DNA of 64,000 nt, taken from positions 248,001-312,000 of the forward strand of contig CAVSIX010000007.1 of assembly GCA_963728195.1 (NCBI GenBank). The letters run 5' to 3'. Shown piece after piece: positions 1 through 7,052 of this stretch. Made by a program: the position numbers and the translations under genes. Origin of the DNA: Sva-07 sp963728195. GTDB taxonomy: Bacteria > Actinomycetota > Acidimicrobiia > Acidimicrobiales > Ilumatobacteraceae. The first letter of the stretch is position 1. Each line of letters opens with the position of its first letter. Under the pieces are notes generated by a model. The model did no database searches. It saw only the letters and a list, made by a program, of their open reading frames with translations, and was not told the origin of the DNA.

Positions 1-1237
1 TCGAGCCCACGCAACGGTGGATGCCGAGGCCGAAGGCCGCGTGCCGGTTCTCCTCACGATCGATGACGAACGTGTCGGGATCCTCGAACTTCAGCGGATC
101 GCGGTTGGCCGCCGGGAACGGCAGCAGCACCCAGTCGTCCTTCTTCATCGGACAGCCGTGGAAGTCGAGATCCTTCGTGACCAGTCGGCCCATCGTGACG
201 GGCGCGTACGCCCGGAGGAACTCCTCGAGCGCGAACGTCATCACCTCGGGGTCGTCCAGCAGGCGCTGGTGATCCTCCGGATGCTGGGCGAGGTGCCACA
301 GCGAGGACCCGATCGCCGACCACGTCGTGTCGACGCCGGCGACGAGCAGCAGGATGATCATGCCCTCGACGACCTGGTCGTCGAGCTTGTTGCCATCGAG
401 TTCGACGTTCATCAGGAAGTTCGTGAGGTCGTCGCGAGGATTCTCACGATGGTCGGCGATCTGCTCCTGGACGTAGGCGCCGAAGTCGTTGTCGCTCTGA
501 CGCGTCCCCGGCTCTTCGTTGATGCGCTCGAGGACCTCGTGGACCATGTCGCGGAACATCGCCTCGTCCTTCTCGGGGAAGCCGAGCATCCGACCGATCA
601 CGTTCACCGGGATGTGCTGCGCGTACTGGACAGCGGCGTCGATGACGGTTTCACCGGCCGTGATCTCGCCCATGTCATCCAGCAACCTCTCGCAGAGCAG
701 CCGGACCTCGGACTCCCACGGCTCGATCATCTTCGGCGCGAACGCCGGCAGGAGCAGTCGACGGGCGACGGAGTGGAAAGGAGGATCGCTGGTGATCGGC
801 GGGGCGAGGCCGATCGGGGCGGGCAACGCCCGGTCACCGGGTCGCCCCACGCCGGGTACGACCGCACGGCTCGAGAAATGCTCGGTGTCGTAGGCGATGT
901 CGTGGACGGTGTCGTGAGTCAATGGCACCCACATGCCGCCGTATCGGTCGGAGTGAGCGATCGGGCACCCACCCTCGCGCAACGCCTTCCACACCTCGGG
1001 TGCGTTGGGGTTGTAGGCAGGGTCGGCGTGGTCGAAGTCGGCCGCGAAGTCGGCCACGGGGCCGTAGTCGGCGGCGTCGTACGGCACCCGCTGCCAGACA
1101 TCGGTGCCTTCGGGGCGGCTGCCGATGATGAACTCCAACGTCTCGCCGTTGCGATCCCAGGTGATGATCTTGTTGCCGGTCTCGGGGTCGATCCGGACGT
1201 CCGGTCCCGTCGTGTTCTCGTCGAGGATGTCGGTCAT
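1..1237 (-). CDS. Cytochrome P450 monooxygenase (3' end beyond window)
   Basis: A heme-thiolate monooxygenase, probably acting on a lipid, steroid or other hydrophobic substrate that cannot be named from sequence. Reading from the ATG at 1237, the I-helix oxygen-activation motif AGVDTT is at residues 300-305, the K-helix ExxR (EFLR) is at 339-342, and the heme loop FGLGIHRCVG begins at residue 402 with the cysteine ligand at 409. The reading frame runs off the start of the window just after this loop, so the last roughly 10-30 residues are missing. It begins two bases after the stop of a [3Fe-4S] ferredoxin gene, so the two are surely co-transcribed and probably form an electron-transfer pair. 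The family call is certain; the substrate is unknown. Confidence 0.96.
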   Translation of the reverse strand, partial: MTDILDENTTGPDVRIDPETGNKIITWDRNGETLEFIIGSRPEGTDVWQRVPYDAADYGPVADFAADFDHADPAYNPNAPEVWKALREGGCPIAHSDRYGGMWVPLTHDTVHDIAYDTEHFSSRAVVPGVGRPGDRALPAPIGLAPPITSDPPFHSVARRLLLPAFAPKMIEPWESEVRLLCERLLDDMGEITAGETVIDAAVQYAQHIPVNVIGRMLGFPEKDEAMFRDMVHEVLERINEEPGTRQSDNDFGAYVQEQIADHRENPRDDLTNFLMNVELDGNKLDDQVVEGMIILLLVAGVDTTWSAIGSSLWHLAQHPEDHQRLLDDPEVMTFALEEFLRAYAPVTMGRLVTKDLDFHGCPMKKDDWVLLPFPAANRDPLKFEDPDTFVIDREENRHAAFGLGIHRCVGS

Positions 1238-1239
1238 GG

Positions 1240-1440
1240 TCAGCCGTTCTCCGTGATCGTGATCGCATATTCGGGGCAGTTGGATGCGGCCAGACGAGCC
1301 TTGTCCTGCAGCTCCTCCGGAATGTCCCCCTCGACGAGCAAGATCGCCTGGCCGTAGTCGTCGACGTCGAACAATTCCGGCGCCAACGCGTAGCAACGGT
1401 TGTGACCCTGGCACTTCTCTGCATCGAGGTGTACACGCAT
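1240..1440 (-). CDS. P450-partner ferredoxin, [3Fe-4S] type
   Basis: A 66-residue soluble ferredoxin that probably hands electrons to the P450 encoded two bases downstream. Cluster ligands are visible as C10-Q-G-H-N-R-C16 and C55-P. A histidine stands where the second cysteine of a [4Fe-4S] site would be, as is usual for actinobacterial P450 ferredoxins with a 3Fe or variable cluster. The ATG at 1440 gives the standard length for the family (60-70 residues). A TACAGT box at 1448-1453 ends seven bases before this ATG, which suggests a leaderless transcript for the ferredoxin-P450 pair. The reductase that reduces it is not nearby. Confidence 0.93.
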   Translation of the reverse strand: MRVHLDAEKCQGHNRCYALAPELFDVDDYGQAILLVEGDIPEELQDKARLAASNCPEYAITITENG

Positions 1441-1447
1441 ATTTTCG

Positions 1448-1453
1448 ACTGTA
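1448..1453 (-). promoter_or_regulatory. Putative -10 box of the ferredoxin-P450 operon
   Basis: On the minus strand this reads TACAGT, followed by seven bases and then the ferredoxin ATG. The spacing would place transcription start at or next to the start codon. No convincing -35 hexamer is seen. The assignment is inference from spacing only. Confidence 0.35.
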
Positions 1454-1470
1454 GAGGCCAGAGTGGGCCG

Positions 1471-2196
1471 GTGACCAGCGCCACGGCAACTTTTTCGAAC
1501 AACGTTCCAATACTGCTGCTGCCGCCCTCGGAGGGCAAGGCTGAGGGCGGCAATCGCCGCCGTCAGCGATGGGCCCCCGACGCCGGTTCCTTCGGAGCGG
1601 CACTCGGCGATCGGCGAGGCGAAGTCGTGGCGGCGCTCGCCGCGCTGCACGGCGGCGACGAGAAACTCCTCGGCGTCACCGGCGACCACCTGCTGCGGGC
1701 GCAATCGGCGAACACCTCCCTCGTCGGTGCGCCGGTGCTTCCCGCCTGGCAGCGGTACACCGGGGTGGTGTGGGATCACCTCGACCCGGCGACGCTCCCG
1801 CCGCCCGCACGCAAGCAGATCGTGATCGTGTCGGGGTTGCTGGGTCTCGCGCGCGGCGACGACCCGGTCCCCGACTACCGGCTCAAGATGGGGGCGACGC
1901 TGGCGCCGATCGGCAAGCTGTCGAGATGGTGGCGGGCGTCGATCTCGGCGGAACTCGCTCGGGTCGCTCGGCGGCGCGTCGTGGTCGACCTGCTCCCCCA
2001 GGAGCATCGTGGCGCGTTGGAGCTCGGCGGGCTGGACGGCGTCTCGATCACGCTCGTCGATCCGAGTGGGAAGCCCGGCGGTCACTTCGCAAAGGCGGCC
2101 AAGGGCGAACTCGCCCGCGCAATCCTGACCGATGGTCTCGATGCGCTCGCCACGTGGGAACACCCCCGCTTCGAGCTGTCCGTCACACCGCTCTGA
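1471..2196 (+). CDS. yaaA: YaaA/UPF0246 family protein (peroxide-stress, DNA-binding type)
   Basis: The protein begins its conserved part with LLLPPSEGK, the hallmark of the YaaA (DUF328) family. Members bind DNA and, in E. coli, limit oxidative DNA damage by lowering free iron. About 241 residues from the GTG at 1471, near the usual 240-260. An upstream in-frame ATG at 1402 would overlap the divergent ferredoxin gene by 39 bases and adds a poorly conserved tail, so the GTG is preferred. The promoter for this start must overlap the ferredoxin 5' end. Conserved segments in the C-terminal half (VVDLLPQEHR, GHFAKAAKGELAR) support the family call. The role in this organism is inferred from the family. 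Confidence 0.85.
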   Translation: MTSATATFSNNVPILLLPPSEGKAEGGNRRRQRWAPDAGSFGAALGDRRGEVVAALAALHGGDEKLLGVTGDHLLRAQSANTSLVGAPVLPAWQRYTGVVWDHLDPATLPPPARKQIVIVSGLLGLARGDDPVPDYRLKMGATLAPIGKLSRWWRASISAELARVARRRVVVDLLPQEHRGALELGGLDGVSITLVDPSGKPGGHFAKAAKGELARAILTDGLDALATWEHPRFELSVTPL

Positions 2197-2261
2197 GTTC
2201 GACAGGGAACGGAGACCAAATGGGTACGTGAGACCGGCGAGATCGTGGGTGTGCTCTCGAA

Positions 2262-2287
2262 GAGTCAGACGAGGGAGTCAGACGAGG
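2262..2287. repeat. 13-base tandem duplication over the glgM stop codon
   Basis: GAGTCAGACGAGG occurs twice head to tail (2262-2274 and 2275-2287). The second copy carries the stop codon of the minus-strand glycosyltransferase gene. It looks like a small replication-slippage duplication in the 3' flank. Confidence 0.6.
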
Positions 2288-3432
2288 GACTCGTAGATCG
2301 CCATCGTCCGTCGGGCCGCGACGTCCCAGCCGAAGTCGGCGACCGCCCGGCGACGCCCTGCGACGCCCATCGCCTGCGCCCGGTCGGGGGCGCGGACGAC
2401 GTCGTTGACCGCATCGGCGAGTCCCGCCTCGAAGGCCTCGGGCTCGCTGGCGTCGTAGTGCACGAGGCGGCCCGTGTCCCCGTCGACGACGACGTCGGGG
2501 ATCCCACCGACGTCGCTCGCGACGACTGCGGTCTCGCACGCCATCGCCTCGAGGTTCACGATGCCGAGCGGTTCATAGACCGACGGGCAGACGAAGACGG
2601 TGCCGTGTGTGAGCACCTGGCGCACCTGCTCGCGCGGCAGCATCTCCGACACGAGGTGAACGCCGTCGCGTTCGGCGCGCAACGTGGCCACGAGGTCGTC
2701 GGTCTCGGCGGCGAGCTCGGGTGTGTCTGCTGCGCCGGCCAGCAGCACGAGCTGGACCGACTCGTCGAAGTCCAGTGCCGCTCGCAGCAGGTGGGGAACG
2801 CCCTTCTGGCGCGTGATGCGGCCGACGAAAACGGCTGACGGCCGGTCGGGGTCGACACCCAGCCGTTCGAGGACGTCCGTCTCGGGATCGGGCCGGTAGA
2901 AGTCGGTGTCGATCCCGTTGTGGACGACGTGCACCTTGGCCTCGTCCAGGGTCGGATAGGCCGAGAGGACGTCGCGCTTGGATCCGTGGCTCACGGCGAT
3001 CACCGCGTCGGCGCCCTCGTAGGCGGTGCGTTCGGCCCACGACGACACCCGGTAACCACCGCCGAGCTGTTCGGCCTTCCACGGCCGGTGGGGCTCGAGC
3101 GAATGCGAGGTCACGACGTGGGGAATGTCGTGGAGCAGCTTCGCCCAGTGGCCACCCATGTTCGCGTACCACGTGTGGGAGTGGACGATGTCGCAATCCG
3201 CTGTCTGATCGGCCATGGCCAGATCTGCCGCCAATGTCCGCAGCGCAGCGTTGGCGTCGACGAGCAGTGGGTTGCGTTCGGAGTGGGCGATGGCACCCGG
3301 GCGGGGCTCGCCCATGCAGTGCACCTCGACATCGGCGAGCTGCACGAGCTCACGGACGAGGAAGTCGACGTGGACGCCGGCGCCACCGTAGACGTCGGGC
3401 GGATACTCGCGGGTCAGGATCCCGATGCGCAC
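2278..3432 (-). CDS. glgM: GT4 glycosyltransferase, actinobacterial glycogen / maltose-1-phosphate synthase
   Basis: A 384-residue GT-B glycosyltransferase starting MRIGILTREYPPDVYGGAGV, which is typical of the actinobacterial GlgA/GlgM group (about 387 residues). These enzymes transfer glucose from ADP-glucose to glucose-1-phosphate or to an alpha-glucan, in the GlgM-GlgE alpha-glucan pathway. The N-terminal donor domain contains HSHTWYANMGG and the C-terminal domain holds the retaining-GT motif PSVYEPLGIVNLEAMACE (E-x7-E). The start is a GTG at 3432; longer in-frame extensions run into the upstream gene. The partner gene glgC is not in this window. Glycogen synthase in the classical sense is the alternative name. 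Confidence 0.92.
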   Translation of the reverse strand: MRIGILTREYPPDVYGGAGVHVDFLVRELVQLADVEVHCMGEPRPGAIAHSERNPLLVDANAALRTLAADLAMADQTADCDIVHSHTWYANMGGHWAKLLHDIPHVVTSHSLEPHRPWKAEQLGGGYRVSSWAERTAYEGADAVIAVSHGSKRDVLSAYPTLDEAKVHVVHNGIDTDFYRPDPETDVLERLGVDPDRPSAVFVGRITRQKGVPHLLRAALDFDESVQLVLLAGAADTPELAAETDDLVATLRAERDGVHLVSEMLPREQVRQVLTHGTVFVCPSVYEPLGIVNLEAMACETAVVASDVGGIPDVVVDGDTGRLVHYDASEPEAFEAGLADAVNDVVRAPDRAQAMGVAGRRRAVADFGWDVAARRTMAIYESLV

Positions 3433-3450
3433 CCGAGCAGGGTACCGGCC

Positions 3451-3468
3451 GGGCCTGTACACAGGCCC
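3451..3468. terminator. Hairpin between MFS gene and glgM
   Basis: GGGCCTGT and ACAGGCCC flank a two-base spacer, 15 bases beyond the stop of the minus-strand MFS gene and before the glgM start. It may terminate or attenuate between the two genes. There is no clear T-tract, so it is weak as an intrinsic terminator. Confidence 0.35.
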
Positions 3469-3482
3469 CTCACCGCCGTGGC

Positions 3483-4682
3483 TCAGCCCGGATCTTGCGG
3501 CGTCCGGCGTGCCGAGCGGGGCGCCGGTCGCAGGGTGCCGACGAAGACGATCACGGCCGCGGGCACGGTGACGATCGCCATTGCCTGGCCCACGCCGAGT
3601 GCCTCCGTGTCGGCGAGCCAGCCGACCACGAGCGGGGCGACGAGCCCGGCGCCGCGTTGTCCGATCAACATCGAGGCGAACCCGGAGCCGGGAGGGCCGG
3701 GAGACCGGGCGGCACGGTCGTACAGCTGCGGGAACAGCACCGACGTGCCGAGTCCGGCGATCAGGAACCCGACGATCGACACGGCCGTGACGGGAACGAG
3801 CGTCGCCAGCACCGACCCCGCGCCTGCGACGACCGCCGCCACGCGGAAGAGACCGTTCGGCCCCAGCCGTACCTGCAACCAGTCGCCACCCAGGCGGCCG
3901 ATCGTCATCCCGGCGGTGAACGTGAGGAAGGCGAGTCCGGCGAGACCTGGTGGCGCACCGAGGTCCTCGCCGAGTCGGAACGACGCCCAGTCGCCGTTCG
4001 TGATCTCGATCGCCATCGCCATCGCTCCGCCGGCGCCGAGCAGCAACGACGCCGCTCCGAGCGGCCGCCGGCGAGGCTGAGCCGACACCGCTGCCTCGAG
4101 CAGTTCTGGTGCCTCGTCGCGATGGAGAAGTCCCGGAGCCACGAACAGCAGCGCACCGAGCAGCATGACGGCAACGGCGGTGAGATGGACCGGCGTACTC
4201 ACTCCCAGTCGCAGCGTCAGCACCGTGACGACGCCGCCGGCGACGGATCCGAGGCTCCACAACCCGTGCAGCCGGTTGATCACCGGCGCGTGACGCCGAT
4301 GGCTCAGCGCCGAACCCTGGACGTTCATCGCGACGTCGATGAACACATCGAAGAACAGCAGTCCGAACAGCGCCACCACCAGCACCGCCGGTGCGGTCGC
4401 GAAGCCGATCACCGGCAGGAACACGATCGAGCAGATCGCGCCGTAGATCATCACCCGTCGGCTGCCGAACCGGGCGATGACCCGGCCGGTGAGCAGCGAT
4501 CCGATGAGACCGGCGACGCTGCCGATCGTGAGCACCACACCGAGCGCACCGATCGAGATGTCGACGCGCTCACGGATGTCGGGAAGCCGCGGGATGACCG
4601 TCGCGTAGACGGTGCCGTTGGCGAAGAACTGCATCGCGACCGAACGCAGCGCTCGCCGGTCGATGGCCGCCGCGTCCGTCAC
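3483..4682 (-). CDS. Major facilitator superfamily transporter
   Basis: A 399-residue polytopic membrane protein with about 12 hydrophobic segments. The loop between helices 2 and 3 carries GRVIARFGSRRVMIYGA, a recognisable MFS signature A. The GTG at 4682 is preferred over the ATG at 4808 because the latter would overlap 80 bases of the upstream methyltransferase gene and adds a low-complexity Pro/Arg tail. The overall pattern (FFANGTVYATVIPRLPDIRE at the N-terminus) resembles the fucose-permease-like/YbjJ branch. The substrate is not predictable. It lies 47 bases downstream of the DNA methyltransferase gene on the same strand. Confidence 0.88.
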   Translation of the reverse strand: MTDAAAIDRRALRSVAMQFFANGTVYATVIPRLPDIRERVDISIGALGVVLTIGSVAGLIGSLLTGRVIARFGSRRVMIYGAICSIVFLPVIGFATAPAVLVVALFGLLFFDVFIDVAMNVQGSALSHRRHAPVINRLHGLWSLGSVAGGVVTVLTLRLGVSTPVHLTAVAVMLLGALLFVAPGLLHRDEAPELLEAAVSAQPRRRPLGAASLLLGAGGAMAMAIEITNGDWASFRLGEDLGAPPGLAGLAFLTFTAGMTIGRLGGDWLQVRLGPNGLFRVAAVVAGAGSVLATLVPVTAVSIVGFLIAGLGTSVLFPQLYDRAARSPGPPGSGFASMLIGQRGAGLVAPLVVGWLADTEALGVGQAMAIVTVPAAVIVFVGTLRPAPRSARRTPQDPG

Positions 4683-4728
4683 GGCGCCACCCTGGCCGAG
4701 CGGTGCACGCAGCCGGGGCGTGGGCGGC

Positions 4729-6021
4729 TCACGACCCGTCGTTGGTGGTGAGACGGTCGAGCGCATCCGGGGAGGTGGCGTCGACGACCCGGGCGATCGG
4801 GCGCCCACGGCCCGACACCGCAGCCATCGGCCCTCCCCGGACCGTCCCCGATGTCAACACGACGAACTCGACGTCGGGCGCCACTTCGTGTGCGATCGCC
4901 GCCTTGGCGATCGTTCGCCACACGGCGTCGATGCGGGCGAGACCCGATCGCGCTGGTGTGTGAACGCCGCCGAGCTCGAACAGCTGCACGGCCCCATCGG
5001 GACCCACGCCGCGGAAGCTGACCGTCACCCCCGGTGAGACACGCACGTTCTCCTCGATGTCGACGAACCCCGCCTCGTCGAGCAGCGTGCGGGCGATCTC
5101 CTTGAGTGTGCGGCGCTCGACCGCCACGTGCGGCGCCAGCGATGCGACTCGGGCCAGAGCCTGGCGGACGTAGCCGCCATCGGTGTCGAAACCGATGTAT
5201 CGACGGTTCGTGTTGACGGCGGCGACGGCCGTGGTACCCGAGCCCATGAACGGGTCGAGGACGACGTCGCCGTCGTAGGTGAAGAGCTGGATGCAGCGTT
5301 CGACCAGTGCGACCGGGAACGGCGCAGGGTGCCCGACGCGTGTGGCGCTCTCGGCGGGGATCTCCCACACGTCGAGCGTGGCCTCCATGAACTCGTCGCC
5401 GGGGATGGTCGCCACACCCGGTTCGCCCGCCGGCGCCGCGCCGCGACCGACGCGATCGAAGCGACCCTTGCTGGCGATGATCACGCGTTCGGTGGTGTCG
5501 CGCAGCACCGGGTTCGCGGGCGACTGGTACGACCCCCACGCGCACGATCCACTGGCGCCTCGCTGCTTCTGCCACACGACTTCGCCGCGCAGCAGCAGTC
5601 GCAGGTCGTCCTGCAGGATCGTGGTGACGTCGGCGGCCAGGCTGCGATACGGCCGCCGGCCGAGGTTGGCGACGTTGACGGCGATGCGCCCGCCCGGTTC
5701 CAGCGTGCGAACACACTCGGCGAACACGTCGCGCAGCATCGAGAGGTAGTCGAGATAGTCACCGGGCACGTGCCCTTCGCCCAGCGCGGTCTCGTACTCC
5801 TTGCCGGCGAAGTACGGCGGCGACGTGACGACCAGCGCAACGCTGGCGTCGGGCACGGCGGACATGTCGCGGGCGTCGCCGACGTGGATGACGTCGAGCT
5901 CTCCGGGCTCGCCGAGCCGGTCGTCGTCGCTGACCTCGGGCGGCGCGAATCGCGCGTAGAAGTCGGTCGAGTCGTGCGACTCGCGCTTGCCGACGCCGAA
6001 CGACGAGGTCGAGGTACCCAC
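4729..6021 (-). CDS. Beta-class DNA methyltransferase with extra C-terminal domain
   Basis: An amino-methyltransferase of 430 residues. The catalytic motif TSPPYFAGKEY (motif IV, TSPPY as in many N4-cytosine and some N6-adenine enzymes) precedes the AdoMet motif DPFMGSGTTAVAAVN (motif I), so the order is that of the beta class. The first 290 or so residues form the methylase. The last 110-120 residues (from ERRTLKEIARTLLDEAGF) are an additional domain with alternating strands and helices that I cannot assign. The GTG at 6021 is chosen because earlier starts overlap the upstream SDR gene, whose stop is seven bases away. No restriction endonuclease gene is adjacent, so this appears to be an orphan enzyme. 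Its recognition sequence is unknown. Confidence 0.9.
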   Translation of the reverse strand: MGTSTSSFGVGKRESHDSTDFYARFAPPEVSDDDRLGEPGELDVIHVGDARDMSAVPDASVALVVTSPPYFAGKEYETALGEGHVPGDYLDYLSMLRDVFAECVRTLEPGGRIAVNVANLGRRPYRSLAADVTTILQDDLRLLLRGEVVWQKQRGASGSCAWGSYQSPANPVLRDTTERVIIASKGRFDRVGRGAAPAGEPGVATIPGDEFMEATLDVWEIPAESATRVGHPAPFPVALVERCIQLFTYDGDVVLDPFMGSGTTAVAAVNTNRRYIGFDTDGGYVRQALARVASLAPHVAVERRTLKEIARTLLDEAGFVDIEENVRVSPGVTVSFRGVGPDGAVQLFELGGVHTPARSGLARIDAVWRTIAKAAIAHEVAPDVEFVVLTSGTVRGGPMAAVSGRGRPIARVVDATSPDALDRLTTNDGS

Positions 6022-6028
6022 TGCTCGC

Positions 6029-6889
6029 TCAGCTCTCCGGGACGGTGATCGGCGGATTGACGCCATCGGCCGCGCGTTGAACTCGCGCCACCGACGCCTC
6101 GCGGGTGGAATCGTGCGTGAGGATCCAGAAGCGGCCTGCCTTGATGGCAGCGACGACGGCCGCAGCCACGTCACTCGCCGGGATGCCGCCGTCGACACCG
6201 GCGACGAGGGCTTGGTTGACGAACTGCGCCACCGGCGACGCGACCGCGTCGGGCTCCTTGCCCATCAAATCGGTCCGGACGAACTCGGGACACAGCACGC
6301 TGGCGCCGACGGGCGATCCCGTCAACTCCAGTTCGAGGAACAAGCTCTCGCTCAAGCCGACCACGGCGTGCTTGCTCGCCACGTAGGGGGCGATGCCCGG
6401 CGCACCGTTGAGGCCCGCATGTGACGCCGTGCTGACGATGTGGCCGACCCCTTGCTGCTGCATGATCGGCAGCGCAGCCCGGATGCCGTACACGACGCCG
6501 AGCACGTTGACGTCGAGCACCCGCTTCCAGAGATCGACCGGATCGCTCCATGCGTCGCCGACACCGGCGATCCCGGCGTTGTTGAACATCACGTGGATCG
6601 CACCGAACTGCTCGAGGGCGTACTCGACGAGTGCGTCGACCTCGGCTTCGACCGTGGTGTTGCACACCATCGTGGCAACCGATGCGCCGTCCTCGCTGAG
6701 CCGGGCCTCGACGTCGCGCAGCTTCGGGGCGTCGATGTCGGCGAGCACGACGCTCATCCCCTCCGCGATCATCGCCTCGGCGACGGCGAGACCGATGCCG
6801 CTGGCGCCTCCCGTGATCACGGCGACGTTGCCCGGCGCGACGGCGGGCGGGCGCGTCGAGGCGACGGTGTCGGTCTGCTGCGCGGACAT
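6029..6889 (-). CDS. Short-chain dehydrogenase/reductase
   Basis: A classical SDR of 286 residues. The cofactor loop TGGASGIG is at about residues 26-33, NNAG follows after about 80 residues, and the catalytic set is S in STASHAG plus YVASK. An acidic residue after the second strand (LADID) favours NAD(H) over NADP(H). The C-terminal part mentions no membrane segment. It probably oxidises a hydroxyl group on a lipid or xenobiotic; the substrate is unknown. The ATG is preceded on its strand by TAGATT six bases upstream, which fits a leaderless start. The methyltransferase gene follows after seven bases. Confidence 0.93.
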   Translation of the reverse strand: MSAQQTDTVASTRPPAVAPGNVAVITGGASGIGLAVAEAMIAEGMSVVLADIDAPKLRDVEARLSEDGASVATMVCNTTVEAEVDALVEYALEQFGAIHVMFNNAGIAGVGDAWSDPVDLWKRVLDVNVLGVVYGIRAALPIMQQQGVGHIVSTASHAGLNGAPGIAPYVASKHAVVGLSESLFLELELTGSPVGASVLCPEFVRTDLMGKEPDAVASPVAQFVNQALVAGVDGGIPASDVAAAVVAAIKAGRFWILTHDSTREASVARVQRAADGVNPPITVPES

Positions 6890-6951
6890 CGCCCAAATCT
6901 AGGACGCCCGACCCCGCCGCCGACGGGATGGACCCACGACGGCGAGCCCCA

Positions 6952-7009
6952 CCACGTTCGTGTGCGGATTCGGGTGGGGCGGTCCACCCGAATCTCTCCA
7001 CGAACGTGG
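6952..7009. repeat. Palindromic repeat, family A copy 1
   Basis: Nested inverted repeat: outer arms CCACGTTCGTG (6952-6962) and CACGAACGTGG (6999-7009), inner arms GATTCGGGTGG (6967-6977) and CCACCCGAATC (6984-6994). It sits between divergent genes, so it cannot be a terminator for either. The core GGTGGGGCGGTCCACC matches the core of four other copies in this window. Confidence 0.8.
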
Positions 7010-7052
7010 GGTAGCGCACCGCCGAAGTGGCACGGGTACCGTTACACGAGTC

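Noticed and set aside
17..1357. Long open frame on the plus strand opposite the P450
   Set aside because: It is antisense to a P450 with all signature motifs and has low-complexity Arg/Gly/Asp composition, as expected of GC-rich shadow frames.
1402..1470. ATG at 1402 as the yaaA start
   Set aside because: It overlaps the divergent ferredoxin gene and adds a non-conserved extension; GTG 1471 fits the family.
1496..1510. SOS-box-like sequence CGAACAACGTTCC before yaaA
   Set aside because: The spacer is three bases rather than four and the site is inside the proposed coding region.
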